Source: Apus apus (taxonomy: Eukaryota > Chordata > Aves > Apodiformes > Apodidae). Taken from it: a stretch of DNA of 64,000 nt. Location of the stretch: the NCBI RefSeq assembly GCF_020740795.1, contig NC_067282.1:127281132-127345131 (forward strand), given 5' to 3'. Within the stretch, counting starts at the first letter, position 1, and each line of letters starts with the position of its first letter. Made by a program: the position numbers and the translations under genes. Positions 12,801 to 27,394 of the stretch are shown piece by piece. The notes under the pieces are model-generated. The model had not been told where the DNA came from, did no database searches, and worked only from the letters and a program-made list of their open reading frames with translations.

Positions 12801-14333
12801 CAGCCATGTGCTCCACCACTGGGAGACAAGCAGTCCACTGAAATGTGGCTGATCTGGAAGTCCCACATAAGAAGCAGATGCAAGCGGAATGCCATAGAGA
12901 AACAAGAAACACATGGTGATTTTAAAGGCTTACAGCTATGGAATATCCTTCTGAAAGCCTAATGAATTTCTCCAACACATAGCAATCAAAATACAAAATG
13001 CACCCTGCATCAGAATATAAAATCATCGAACTGGAGATAATCTGTGAAGAGACGCACAAAATAAATCTACTGACAGCAGCACCTATAATAATACAACCCT
13101 AGCTTTTGGCTTGTCAACATGTGTCCAAGCTCAGGGTTTTCTATGGAGAGGAAACTGTCCACTGAGATTCTTCCTTAATCTTCTGCCTTCTGTTAGCCAC
13201 TCAATTAAGCTTGTGTGCTGGGTTTGGGTTTTTCCTTTGTTTTGCTTTCTTAGATGCTAATATGGCCCAGACTGACTTTGGAAAAGTTACTGATTATAAA
13301 TTCACCTTTGTCTCCATGGGGCTGGAAAAGGACCATTTAAATAAGTATTTGTTCAGGTGACTGAAAACACAAGCATTTTTACCTGGTGACTGTTGAAGTA
13401 ATAACACCCTATGTTTATATGCAATAAGGAGGATATTTAGGAAAAAGAAGAAGGGAGTGGAGAAAAGTCTCTCAGGATTAGTCTTGTAAAGGTGCTTTTC
13501 TTCATGGCCCTCCCTGGTTATTTCACATATGAGCTTCTGAAAGTATCCTTACAGAGTTTCCACAGAAGCTGAGGTGGCAAAGGAAAGGTGAAAGAAATTA
13601 AGAAGATAATTTCATCCCTCATTCTCCAAGGGAAACAGCTCCAAAGCAATTTTTTCCAGAAATGTGTTAAATTCCCAAGTTTTCCCAGTTGCTGTAGTAA
13701 GTGGACAAATGGCTGGTGCTATAGCTGCTCTGTGAGGTGAGGAGCAGGGTGAAGCAGGCCAGGCTCACTGACTTTCTATCCACAAGACCAGTTGCAACCA
13801 AGGCTCAGAGTGTCTACTCTGTGGTTAAGCAAACAGAACCCAAGGTATGTAAACAGTATAGGTTGTATTGTTTCTCCTTGTCCCTGTCTCATATGTCTTA
13901 CATAAAGGAGCTATGACACACCTTAAGAAACAGAAAGCATTCAGACTCCTCCTCCTCCTCCAGGGAGTCCTAAAAGTTTAGGAGCATGCTTGAAAAGCAG
14001 TGGACAAGTTTGCCTTTGAGAACAGGCTCAGCCTTGCCAATACAGTGCATCAGGTGTATCAAGGCTTTGAAGCAAAAGCAGACACAGCATAGCACTTTTA
14101 TACACAAATCCCTGGAGATGCCTTGGCTTTGGGGATGGAGTTCTTGGAAAAAGTGTGGGGAAACAACATCCACACCACAATCAGGAAAAAACTCTGCCTA
14201 CCATTCCCAAGGTCAATCCAGCACAGGCAGATGATCAAGACTGCCAGGAACAAAATATGTAGAAAGAGAGGGAGAAAAGTAACAGATACAACAGACAGGG
14301 TCTAGGCTGAGACTCAGAAGACCAAGCTGAGAG
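9881..14333. other. Intergenic, nothing recognised
   Basis: No exon, RNA or young repeat was identified. Open frames are short (up to about 101 codons) and lack motifs. Confidence 0.45.
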
Positions 14334-14528
14334 ACTTTAGTGCTAATTTCTGCTCTGCCACTGACCTGCTGTAGGACCTTGGGAAAGTAATTTTACTTCT
14401 CTTGTCTTGCCCACTCAGAGTGAGAAATCTTCAGGATGGGGACTGTCTCTTGCTATGCATTTAAATTGTACAACGGGAACTCAGTCTCAGTTCAGACCCA
14501 TTGGTGCTCCTGCAACTGAAATAATAAC
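14334..14528 (+). mobile_element. Ancient amniote MIR-like (CORE-SINE) copy
   Basis: CTCTGCCACTGACCTGCTGT, then AGGACCTTGGGAAAGTAA, matches the MIR core. It is followed by GGATGGGGACTGTCTCTTGC and an end GGTGCTCCTGCAACTGAAAT-AATAA, as in reptile and turtle MIR-like elements. Confidence 0.7.
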
Positions 14529-17500
14529 TTGTAAATAAGTAGATTGTAACAACCAACCAAATAAATCAGTGGAAGAGCAGATGAGAGTCAAAAGGGAAAT
14601 GGGTTGAAGAAAGTGAGTGGAAAAGGTAGGGAGAAAGAAGGGCCTGAATGGAATAAAGTAAGAAAAGGGAGTAAACAGTGGTAGAAGAGAAATTGAACAC
14701 AGGCAGAGACTGGCCATTCTGAGATCAGCTGATGCATGCACTTTCCCACTGTCCTTTCCACCATCTTTACCAAAAGAGAGATTGGGAAGTGGCCAAAACA
14801 GAGAACAGGGTAAGCAGGCTAAGCAAAGCTTGACCTCCGTGAGAGAACTAGTGCTAAGACCATCCTGCCCTTCGCTGGCTCACTGCCAACCCTGGTTCCC
14901 TGTTCATGAACTCCTAAAAAGCATTTAGTAATCTGAACCTGTAAGACACTTGGTTTAAGGCAGTGGAATCTCTCTGTAAAGACCCAGCACAACTGTAACC
15001 CCAGCACACTGTCATGCGAGCATTTACTAGTCCTCCAGGGGTCAGCTTTGACCTGCGCTAACGTAATGTTGCTAAAAACTTCTGGCATGTCTGGAGCCTG
15101 ACTGTCTTCAGCAACACACCAATGTGAAATATTTATGGATTAAGACAAAATTAAAATGTAATTTTCAGGCATTTTTTAGGGGTAGTCTTTCGCTTCACTT
15201 GTGGCTAAGTGATAGACTCTAAAAGGTAGCAAGTAACAGCTAAGTGGCTCAGAATATTGTGATAGAAGGTGAAGAATATGAGAAAAAGCCCAAGCTAATG
15301 CTTTTTAAAGTCAATAGAAAGATTTTTCTGTCTCTCTGAGTGCTGAATTGGTCTGTGAGAGACTGGATGATCCAATTGCAGCCCATAGTTACCAACCAAT
15401 GGCTATTCAGTGAGCCACATGAAGTGAAAAGATGGTTGCAGTAACATGCTCAGTGACCAGTGGCTGCAGACACAAAAATATTTTTAATTCTTCATAGTGG
15501 TCTGGGGTCAAAAGACCAGGAAGGAAAGGGCATGAAGGCAATAATAATGAATTTATTAGCCTATGTGTGCCCCCACTGAGGGGTCTGGAGGAACAGTCAG
15601 ATTAATGTAAACCCCACTGTTTTCTGAAAGGTATTTGGTCCTGAGGGCTGCAGGCTGCAGTCCCTGTGCCTGCCAGGCTGACTGCCTTCGCTGGCAGTGA
15701 ACTGCTACTTGAAAATAGAAATGCAACAATTGATCTACAACAACTACACTGCCAAATGCAAGTGAGATTTCTTAGAATCTGCTCTCATCTTTTGTGTAAA
15801 ATGTTTCCTAATATGTCTTTGTGTGGCTATTAGCTATTGTAGTTGCTGTGACTTTTTTTTTTTTTTTAATGGCAAGTCAAAGGGGTTCCTTGAGATCTCT
15901 TCTGTTATGGATCACTCAAGCTAAACTTAGAAAACAAACCAAATGTAATTATAAGACAGCTAAGGAAAGGGTACTATTCCTTTCTTTCACCCTCTCTGAA
16001 AATTAACCAAAAGCATATCTGTAAGGGGGCATGGATTTAAGGTCAATCTGGAATGAAAACTGGTTAAATGAAGGACCAACATGCGTATTATTCAGCCATT
16101 GCAAGTCTTTCAGGGGCAAGTTAGACTAAACACTGTGACGCTTTTTCTGTTGGTAAGATTGTTTAGTAGAACAGGACAGCATACATTGTCTAGAGAAATA
16201 ATGGAATTTTGGAGACTTTTAAGCAGACACCAGGCAATGTTTGCTAGGAACAATTTAGTGCTGATGGTATGATGGAGCAGGAAAATAGACTAGGAGACCT
16301 CTTCAGGTTTCCTTTAAATTTATCTTCTTTGATTCTGTGCCTAGAAACAGAAAGGAGTGTTAGCCAAGAACATGCTAAACTTGGAAAGGTGTGCAGTAAT
16401 GTTTTAAATCCGTTTATACACAAACTAAAGTTTAAGAAAATATACATACGAGATGAACAACTGCAAATGAAAGATGACAGAGAAATAACACACAGACATT
16501 TGAAATGTGGCCTGAAAATAAATCAGGATTCAGCTTGGAAAATGCATACTAACATACCTGAGGAAATATAATCTGAAATAATATCCTCAATGGGAAACCA
16601 AAAGCTGGAATTAATTTGTGTTACAAAGGAGTCTTCTGGCTGCTGATTGAGAACAGTGAATTAGACTGATGTGTTTAAAGCACCACTGCAATGGATGGAG
16701 CTCAGCCGGGATTTTCAAATTTAAGTTTGCTGCTGCTACAACTGAAGGCAGACAAATAAATCCCCTAGCACTCATGATAACAGTCTACCAGCTAATTTAT
16801 ACCTCCACTGAAAATTTGGCTGCAAGTGTTTAGAAATTCATGCCATTTTACAATGCAAAATTAAACTGACCACATGCCCTGGGAAATAACTTTGATGTTG
16901 AGTCCCAGAAGTTTAATTTGGAAACCAACAGCCAGCTCTAGAGATATAGCCTGATGGTGATCTAGCTGAACACAGTTTTCCAACAGTGTGAGTAAGGTAA
17001 TAGGCACCCTCCTGCTTCTCCCAACATATGTGTAGTAAGGCAGTCTGAGCAACCAGAGCCTTGATTTACTGACATCAGTAGATAAATAAATTCCTCTCGC
17101 TGGCTTGTATTGCGGTATAATTGTACCAATAATGGATATTCAATATTTATGAGATTAGCTGGAAATAAAAAACTAGGCAACTAGATGGGGAAGTATTCAG
17201 GTGATGAGAAAGCAGCAAGAAGAAGTAGTAAAAAAGAAAAATCACAAATGCAGATATTGACAATCTCTTAGTTTTCCAATTGTTGCAAATTGTTAGACAT
17301 AGTCTCTTCTATCTGCCTTGGCTACCGCTGTAGCTATGTTCCCTACCTGTCTGTTCACAGGAGAATCTAAAGCTATTGAGGAGAATTCCTTCTCCACCTG
17401 ATAAGAGCAAACAATTCAAACTTTAGACCCTTGATGCAAGGGTCTTTATGCAAGGAACTTTAAAATATGTGCAGACAGAGTTGGCAGAAATACTACATCC

Positions 17501-19689
17501 CAACTGGTGTACAGCATCGTTTTCCTAGTTGCAGAGAAAAACAACATACTCACTTCAGAGACTTTTATTTCCTCAGAGTCCAGGAGCAAGAACTTTATTT
17601 TAACTTAACTTTAACACAGAGTTTTCCATTCTGTCAGTGGCACACTCAGCATCTCCTGAAACAAGCACAAGTTCAAGTACAGCATGACTTCATGAAAGAC
17701 CTTACATCAGCTAATGGCATCAATGGGGAAGTCTGTACTTGCTCTGAGATCTCTGGATTCCCATAAAGAACTTATTTGTACTTACATGCAGGAGTTAGAT
17801 GTCTGGTTACCAGATAAAAAGATTAGCTTGGTTCCCTTTGCCTCCAATAGTCACTTTGTGATTGTTGTGGTCTTTTATAACTACTCCAATTGGATGTTCC
17901 CACAGGCTCTTGATAGCTTTTACTTGTCCATTTGGAAGGAAATTGAAGGTATATTTCCAATGAAGTAACCTACAATCTGAGGAGTCTCTCTCCACATGAC
18001 AGCCACAGAGTAAACCAATCCTTCCACTTCCCCCTGCTTTTGATACTATTTCTACATTTAAAGCAAGCTTTACTTAGACCTCCCTGTTTTAACTACATCG
18101 TGCACTGAAAAGAGATGATTGCTGTGCTATGCATTGCTATGCAATGAGGTAGATCTGTGTGGTCCTCCAGCTGTGCAGGGTGCTTCTCTCCATGAAAATT
18201 TTCCTCTTCACAGTGAAAGGAATTGTGCTATCTGATACATTTTTCTTTCTACCACTGCATCTTATGAACACAAGGAAAGGGTGGGCTTCACCAGATTAAG
18301 GACAGAGAAGCTGTGTTGGACAAGATAATTTCCCAAATTTATTGTGCAAGATCCTCTCTGAGGCCTTCACTGGTGAAAATGCAACTTGACTAGTGGCACA
18401 AACCATGACAGTTTCCTGCTGAAAAATACTGGATTGGCAAAATCTGCCCTGGTAGGGAGCTGAACCATTTGGGAAGACACAGCCCAGCTCATCCAAGACT
18501 CAGGCTGTCTCCTCACTATGGTCCTAGTACTGTCGCAGAAGCCCTTTAGGGTGCAAAGGGTCAATTTGTTAAATGAAATCAAAGGAGTGATTCCAGATTT
18601 AACACTAGTGCAAACATGATCAAACTTGGGCAAAAATGCAGTCAATAGGCTGCAAGGAAGAGAAACATGTGAGTTCTCAATTCATTGACATTCTTCATAA
18701 ACTTAATGTGTATCTACTGACTACGTAAAGTGTTCTTACGAATGCAAATGAGTGGCCAGGATCAGCTATGAAGTACACAGTAATAAATCCTGATGCAAGG
18801 ACAGTGGCTACTTACTGGATTTTACTTTATTTGTCTCTATTTTAGTTATGTCTTCTAGTACATTTCTAAATAAATTCACTTCTTGCTTCAATATTTACAG
18901 ATCTCTTGCACAAGCAGACATCATTATATGTCAATTCACATGACATCTTATAACCCACATAAATATATTTAATTGTTTTTAAAAAAATCACATCTTGTAG
19001 TACTAGAAAACTGTCAATTTTCTGTCTTCTCAGTTTGCTCCGTTATTTCGATATTTTTCTGTTAAAGTATTTTTTTGGGCTAGATTTACTGCTCAAAGAG
19101 CAATCTTTTGGGGGTGTACAATGGAGGACTATGGTACTCTTGTACTTTGTTAAGTCAGGTCTAAACATATTTCCCTGTAGCCTCTCTGACTCTGTATAAC
19201 AGTATATTGAAAACATATCTCACTTGATCTTTACTGTCTCTCCTTGGTCTCTTCCAGGCTCCTGTTTTCCACTGTGTATTTGTATTTCAGGTTTTTTTAC
19301 AGCTGCTTTGCATTTCTTTACATTAAGTCTTTCCTGGTATTATAAACTATATTATAAATATTATGTTCTTCTGTCTCTTCTGATACTGTATGCAATTCCT
19401 CCCTCTGTTACAAATGATTTTTTTTCTGGGTCATGTTCTATGCCCTGGGTAGTAATTTTTGTCTTTTTCTTGTTGGCATTATCTGAAAATTCCAATAAGA
19501 TACTATTTTTTCTATTTTCCACATCATATAAATAACTTGTAACCTTCAGTTCCTAAATTTATGTCACAACATGCTCTCCCTATATCTCTGTGATTTTTCT
19601 CATGTCACTACACAGATTTCTAAAAAACAGACTACACATTAAAGAACAAAAAAACCTCCAGAAACTCTGGAAATGTCCAGAAAAGATTT
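14529..19689. other. Intergenic, nothing recognised
   Basis: This is AT-rich DNA without identifiable exons or repeats. No downstream parts of AKAP3 or DYRK4 could be named. Confidence 0.45.
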
Positions 19690-21775
19690 TACTAATAAAA
19701 TCTTTCTTCCCCATAAGGCATTTGGGGAACCAACGAAGAAACTAAGTACAATCCGGTTCTAATTTCTGCCTTGGTCAACTTCGTCACTAACTACTCAATG
19801 CCATCCAAGCAGCAGAGCATAGGCATGTCTGCCCAAGAGGCAATCACCCCTGCAAAAGGGCTCAGTGCTGTTACAGATATTTTCCAAAGGATTTTGATTC
19901 ACCACTACCACCCTGATTCCTGCTACAGTACCTTTATTGGATCTGGCCATGGAGTCAGTAGAATTTACTGATCCTGTGCCATCCTCCTTGCCCCCTGGCT
20001 CTGCCAGAAGTGACTTGGGGCTGCTGTATTTAACAATCCTAAGACACAACTTTAGCACTGTATCCATCAGACTGTCAATAAATTATATGCTACTGCTGCT
20101 GTCTCCTCTGCTCAGATCAAGTTGATGGGTAAGCATTTTAGTCAGTCCAGATACGGTTTCTTCACAGGATTGCTTTTTAGTGTCTGACTTCTGTGAATCT
20201 GGTTCTTCAGCTTCTTTTGATGGATCCTGACGTCTCTCTGAAAATGTGGGACCATGGGACTTCTGTAATAACAACCCCAAGGCAGTGGGAACTGCTTTGC
20301 TAACGTTACTACCTTGTGTTGCCTTCTTGTTGGCATTCTTCTGCTAGATTAGATTATAGCCTCTGGGCAACAATGCAATCACAATCAATCCCACGATTTT
20401 GGTAACATTTTGGCTACATCCCAAATTTATGAATGCCAGGGCATGTTCTTCAGTGATCTTGTTTAGCCTTCCCTTCCTGGTTGGGATATTTGAGCACTGG
20501 CTGCATTGCTTTTGGTTTTCATGCCAGAGGATAAACTCTTGCTTAATAATGTGGATACCCACTGCTTCTGCACAGGTCACTGCTTTTTCTTTTGGCAATG
20601 TTTCTTTCAGTTCTTGTTGCTTCAAACCTCAATTCTGAGCCTTTGCATGTGTTCCTGGACCTGTCTTCACAGAGGCATATGCTAGACATTATCGCCTCCA
20701 GGTTTTTTCGCTATCAAGGTAGAAAACAAATTATTCAATATTGCTTGTGCAATTTCTGCAGCTTTATGGCTTCCAAGGGTAAATAGAGTTGGCTTCACTG
20801 AAGAAGCAAAATCTGAATTAGTCAAGAGATGCCTATTATGTCATGTAAGTTTTTCATATAGGAATCCATAAATTCTTAAACCAAGGCATTAGAGTGTTTC
20901 AGTAACATGTGTTCAGCACAATACAAGCTATATTTGAGTCATTTGCTGGACTTCCCATGATCTTCACAACTGACACCACTATGACTGAAACTGCATTATT
21001 TGCTTAAATTATTTGCAAATTCATCTTGGCCAAAATGTTTTTGTGATAGCATTTTTCCTTCTCTTGTTGTCATACTATTCCCTACTAGAAAAGCTAATTT
21101 TTATTGGTTTACTTCTTTATGAAAAATGTCTTCTTGGAAGGTGGACTCTCTTAATATTTAGTTTCTTTCATGCTGACGTAACATTTGCTGATGGAGTCTT
21201 TTTATCTTTAGTTGTATCCAGTCCAACAGATTTATGAGTAAGCTTTCCAAGAACAGCTGAGCATGGGTCAGGGCTATCTGACTTTTCATTAATCTCTTTA
21301 TGTGCCATTGCAAAGACAAGGCTAGAGAGTCTGTCAGCATAAATGACTCTCACTTGCCTTCTAATAGTGGTCTCATCCTCTGCCCCTTTTGATTTCTTTG
21401 GACATGCTGTGGTTTTCATCATCAAGTGAATATCTGGTGGCCCAGCACTGGATCTGACAACGAGACTAGTATGTTCCCCAAATGCACTGAGTCGTCCTGG
21501 TGATACACTGTACTGTTTGAAGCTCTGCACCTCAGCAAACGGTTATCTTGAATTTCCATCGCTCTTACGCTTTCCATGCCAATGCTGAGTTTTTTTGAAA
21601 CCAGCTCAAGATTTGGATCTGAATCAGTCTCAGGAATAAAACTAAATGGAAGTGCATAATGATTTTTTATCAACACCTTTGTCGTTTCGCACAAAGGTGT
21701 CTTTGTTTCCATGTCAAGAAGCTGTGCGTGGGTACCAGGTGAAATTCTGAATAGTCTTGGCAACTACAGAAGAAT
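19690..21775 (-). pseudogene. AKAP3: AKAP3 relic (A-kinase anchoring protein 3, broken)
   Basis: Reading the - strand from 21770 downward, peptide blocks matching mammalian AKAP3 (and its paralogue AKAP4) appear in the right order but in shifting frames. Examples: IYADRLSSLVFAMAHKEINEK (about 21289-21229; human has [21 protein letters not shown]); PPSKKTFFIKK (about 21145-21113); ANNAVSVIVVSVVKIM (about 21003-20956); NSDFASSVKPTLFTLGSHKA (about 20821-20760); TCAEAVGIHIIKQEFILWH (about 20580-20524); GLTKMLTHQLDL (about 20148-20110); MDTVLKLCLRIVKYS (20067-20023); and a divergent C-terminal block near 19880-19780. In-frame stops and several frameshifts separate the blocks, so no full protein can be made. 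In mammals AKAP3 anchors protein kinase A in the sperm-tail fibrous sheath and lies next to NDUFA9 in this same opposed orientation. Homology was judged by eye from remembered family sequence. AKAP4 is the alternative, but position favours AKAP3. Confidence 0.82.
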
Positions 21776-24700
21776 CAATATGTATACTGATCTCAGCAGT
21801 ATATTCTCAATGGCAGCAAATATCTCCATACTAATGGAGTGAATACTAACATGAATAAAGGTTAAGTGGTTTTGCAGTTATGCCACTAAAGCATGGGTTT
21901 TTGTGGGGTTTTTTCATGTTTTTTTCTTTTTTTTCCTGTTGAGGGCTACCATTGTTATTCCATAAGTGATGGTTACTGTTATTTGAGATGCTCTATTGCA
22001 GCCTCATTACTGAGGACACTTCTAATTTTAGGTTAAAATAGACTCTTCTGGGTTTTTGTGCCTTACAATCAGTGTACAGTCAGCCAGCTACTCCAACTGT
22101 GTATCTTCCCACAGAATGGAGGAGACACACATTTATAAAAGAAAGAGTGATGGGAGAATCCCAGAACAGCGAGGGGGATTCATGGACAGGTAACTCAGAA
22201 TGTTTTGCACTTTCTGAACCTGTATGGGGACTTGAAACAACTAGTCCTTTTGCCTAGCATTGCTCCCAAGTCATGATCTGCAGAAAGATTATATGGAAAG
22301 TTCTATAGATGTCAGTATTAACAGCGCAACAAATACTGGGAAAAAATGTGGGGATGCAGGTTGTCAGTACGACATGTGACCAGTCCTTATTCCATTTTAG
22401 TAGGCAGCACTAATTTAAGTGGCAGAATTTTCTGGGCTCTTCCCCCCAAATTGCCTAAAAATGGCTTGGGCATAAAAAGTTTGCACCTGGAGAGTATCTT
22501 TTATATTTAGTATTGATGCATAGGTTTGTGGTAGGCTTCAGAATTGTAGGCATAGCTAATGATATGCTCACCAAGACAGGCATGAACTTAATTATGTATT
22601 CCTAGGTCAGTTAGGAAACAACAGAATGGCAGGGACTTGATTTAGCCTGCCAGAATTCAGGAAAAGCCATTTTACCCATGGCACTCCCATCTAGACAGTA
22701 TTTTCACAGGCAGAGTTGAAATGAGACAGCTTACTTACAGCTGTGCCCTATTGTCCAAAAGCTTCAAATTTTTCTAACTGGCATTCAGTGGCCAGCTGTG
22801 TCTTCTCAGCTAGATACCTTCCATGCTGTGGCTGTGCCAGAAATTATCACCTTCCTCCTTATGTTTCTGTCATAGAATATGGATTTGTATGTCTGCCTGG
22901 CTGTTTGAACATTGCTGATTTTTTATTTACCCTGCATGCACCAGTGGACATAGGAAAAAGAATTGCAGTCCTTCACTATGTTCCAATTTATTTTCTCACC
23001 TCTCCTCTTTCATGACTCCTTTGAACAGAACGGTCTCTTTCTTCCTGTCTTCCAGACTAGCTCCTTCCAAACTTCACCCTTTTTTCTGTCATTTGTGTAA
23101 GGTATATATATTGCAAGCTGAAATACCAGAGGTTATAAGTGATTCAGTAGAAAAACCCCATTTGTCCATAAATTCTTTCTTCCTCTTTTCATCTCACCTG
23201 TTCCTTTTGAATTTGATTTTACTTGGAAATGGGACTTTCCACTATTTAGTTCTCTCTAAAGCCATTGAAAACAATTCACAATACAGAGTTTTGCAATTTT
23301 TTCCGATCAATCTTTGTATCAGTGTTTGGAACTCAAACAAAATCCAAGCCTTTTGTTAAACTCAGCGTTATGTGTTTGCATGAATTTGAAGACAGAGAAA
23401 ATGAGTATTGTGACAAACCAAAACAAAAAAGAATGTTCAGTCAAAATTTTGAATATGTGGTTGCTACACAGAGAATGCAGACTAAACTATACATGCTTCT
23501 AGAACTACTCCCCTGTGACATCCAAGCCCTCACATATAGGAAATGAACCTTTACAGTTCCCCTGGTAAGAAACCAGAGCTCCTTTGCTGAGTGGTCTGAA
23601 AGAGCTAGGCTAGACTTACCCGGGTCACCAACCTACCCAACTCAAAATTACTTGGTTTGGATTTCCACAGTAAATCTTAATTCAAATACTCCTGGCTTGT
23701 GCCAAGGATAATGTTATTAAGCATTGAGGAACATGGTCTGGAAAAGTATGCAATGGTTTACTTTGGCTGCTAAGAAAACATGTATACATCAGATGAGGAA
23801 TCTTAAATCCCAGTTCTCTGCATGTGCTTACCCAATCTAGAGTAAAAGAAACTAATTTTGCTTTCCCTTATTTAGACAACAAATTCCTTACTGCAAAGCA
23901 GCAGTAACTACTGTACATAAGCAACAATAACATTCTTACATTTAAGGGATGGCAGTCCTAGAAATAAGCAGTGAGAAGAATCCAAAGTTGTGTTGCACAT
24001 GTACAAACATTTGGCATTTGGTAGCAGAGAGTGTTCCTTTTATTAGCAAATTTAACAAGGAAAAGACATAACTTTCCTAAAAATATTTAACCAGACACAA
24101 TCCTCTTTCTTGATTTCTTGGGTGCTTTTTCTATATGCAGATGCATATATAAAATAAATAAAATAAACATTCTGTTCTGTATTATGTCCAAGAATATAAC
24201 GATCCCCTTCATAGCACCCTCTAGCTTTGCAGCCAGCCAATATTATCAGGTATCAATGAGTAAAAAAAAATAATGCAAGAAAGGCATGGATAGCAAAAGA
24301 AAATAAGTGTTTGCAGAATGCAGTGAATTATGGAAATATGAGGTTTTCAGTATTTCAGCAAAGTCAGAATTTAATTTGGTAGCTTTATACTTTATTTGCA
24401 TTTATGGACAGACCCTTACACTGAAACTGCAACTTTTTCAAAGAAAACAAAGGTCTTTCAAGAATCTTTGAATGAAAACAAAAGTATCAAAACCAAAATA
24501 TGCTTTTGTAGGTTGAACTTGCAATTTTCTAAATTCATGCAAGTATGTATATTACACAGATTTCTAAAGGAGTAGAAAGTCATAATTTAAAGTTTTAACT
24601 CCAGAAAATGCCTCCTGACCCTTCTGGAGATGAGCTGTATTTAAATTTGTGCCTGCAAAAGTCTGAAAGACTGTGATTTTCCTCCAAGAAAAACTCCTGT

Positions 24701-27394
24701 AGGCAGACATACATAATTAGTGTCTGAAATGGACAGAAATTGTTATCTCAGTGAATGGCAACACTACCACCCTGTTTTTGCCAGTTTTTATATTTCCTAG
24801 GGGTATCACAATGCATTTGAGACCAACATAAATCAAATATTATTTGGAAAATCTTATTAGATGCTGAAATAGTAACTGAGGAGTGTGAAAAAGGGGGAGG
24901 CAGCAAAACAAGAACTTACCAAATTGTCTCTTGTTCTCACGTAGTAAAAAGTGACAGCTTGGATGTAGATAGTCTGTTGGCTTTCAATGGTATCTCCTGT
25001 CCATGGTCATGAATTTGCTGAAGCAATGTACTCCAGAAGTCTAGTGTTGTGCACATCTACCTTTTGCCCTAATACCCTGTCTTCATCTTCTTTCAGTGAT
25101 ATTTTTTTCAATTTTCTACGTAAACTACTCTGTGACAATTGCAATTATGACAAAGTATAAACCAAAATATAATTAACCAGGCAGACAATGTTTAACTAGT
25201 GTTACTCAATAGCATTGAGAAAGAGTTGAGAAACATCTTATGCAGATGATTGATTTTACAATGTGGAAGATTTTCTGTTGAGCCTGAAGGGTACTTTGGC
25301 AAAGGTTCACGTCAGAAAGAAAAGCTACAGCATTCACATAACACATGCTGTCTTATTCTCCCTTACTTATGAAGTCTGATTTAAAAAAAAAAAAAAAATT
25401 CAAAAATTCCATTGAAATTCTAGTCTGCAGCAATACTGCTGCAGAATTTGGATTAATTTTATTGCAAAAGCTTGTTTATTGATACAGTGAAATAGAGGAA
25501 GGTTGCCAACTGCACAGTTGTTCTCTTTTCCATGGATGTTTTCCATTTACCTAATATGACAAAACCCACCCAGTATTACTAACATAGCCATGAGGAGAAT
25601 TTTAATTATCTATTAAGTATTCTTTGCATTTGACATACATTTTCATTGCTTTTTCAATCATAAAATCTTCTCATCCAATTTGAGTGTTCTGTATCTTGGA
25701 TTACAAAATCCTGATCAGGAAGTATCAGGAACAGATATATTACTTTTTTATTAATTTTACTTTGGAAATGACTGATTTTCAAGTTGACGGTGTCCCTTTA
25801 AACTGGAAAAATCCTCCAGCTCCATTCATTCCACCATTTATGGTGGCATGAAGCATAGCTTGCTGGAGAGCAAAGGGGATTAAGAAAAACAGTTCTGACA
25901 GTCCAGTTCAGCAAGAGGATACATGGGAATGGGAATACTCAGAGCTCAACCCAACCAAAAGGTGAATCACTTACCAGGTAGGGCAATTATGAGGAAAAGT
26001 TGATGGAAATTAAGATGTATGGATTACAGACAACATAAATAGAGGCATTCTGATAATTGTTCAAAGCAGTGTTTTACACAGATCCTGAGTGTAACTGATC
26101 ACTGAACACCAACAGCTGAAAAAGTCTTTGAAGAGACAGGCAAGGGCAGTGTGCTCATGAAGCTCATGGGAGAACGCATGGAGTGACTGACCACAGCTGT
26201 CCCACAGAAAGCTGAACTTCCCTTGCCACAAAGGGGATTGGAGGGTGGCCTTTGTTCTAGATAAATGGCTACATCAGCTGCATGAATCGACTGCTTTAGA
26301 ACTGCTCATCCCTGACTTAGTCAAGAGTGCAAGTATCTTCCTGCCTCAGCCAGAGCAGGATAAGGAATGAATGCATGAGAAACCTCTTTGAAATAGTTCT
26401 AGACTATTTAGTTCTCAGACTTCTCCTCACAATAGTCTTCCCTGTGGCTCACATGAGATAGCTTCAAACCATGTATTACTTCCAAGCAGCAGAGGATGCC
26501 CACTATCATGAAGGTGAGCTTATTATAGAGACCCATGATCAGAAACATGTTTGTATTGTGAGTCAGCTGTCTACTGAAATTGCTATAGTCTGCTAAGCAT
26601 AATTTGCATTTGTATTGTGACTTACACACATTGCTGTGCCACTCTGCTTAATCAAAATGCCATGTAACATCAAACAATTTCAGGTAAGTAAATCTGGTAC
26701 TAAAAATCAACATCCCCTCAAGTGTGGAATACCTAAAAGAGTACAAGAGTTGGCCTCTGACACTGGATCAGATGTGCTGAGTGTGAATCAGGTCAGTGCA
26801 AGCATCAGCTACCCCTCACCTTACATCCAAGATCTCCTGGAAGGACAAAGGATGTAAGGTGCTCACTGTTTTCCCTGGGATCACCACTGGAGCAAAAAAT
26901 TCACAGAAATTCACCCTGGTGACATAACAATGCTGTGGGCACACTCTGTTCCATCTGCACCTTGCTCTGGGTTCTGCTCTCACCTTCCTCTTCCTCTGAC
27001 ACTTGTGTCCCAGAGGTCCCATACGTAGGTGTAACATCAGTTTCAACCGAGGGTGAATTTTATCCACTGTAGCTTTTATTTTTTCTAAGAACAAGCTTTT
27101 ATTGTCAGCACTAAAATATTTTGTTTATGTAGGTCTTAATGTGAAGTGGTCATATTTGTTTTTCTCAGCTATTTATTGTATATTATGAGAAAGACAATTT
27201 GTGAGGAAGCTGGGATAACCTGGAATAGTACTCTTACAAGGAGAAAGAAAACAGTAACACTCTTGCACTACTATTAAACAATTAAAAAACAAAACAGGTA
27301 TTATAAAAGTTATTATTCTATATAAACAGAGAAAGCTGAAGGATTAGGATATTAACCCAAGATACGCTACTTAGAGGAAGCAAAGTTAACCAGC
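21776..27394. other. Intergenic, AT-rich, nothing recognised
   Basis: Small upstream exons of the dead AKAP3 would be expected here on the - strand, but none could be identified. Only short A/T tracts are seen (for example about 25382-25397). Confidence 0.45.
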
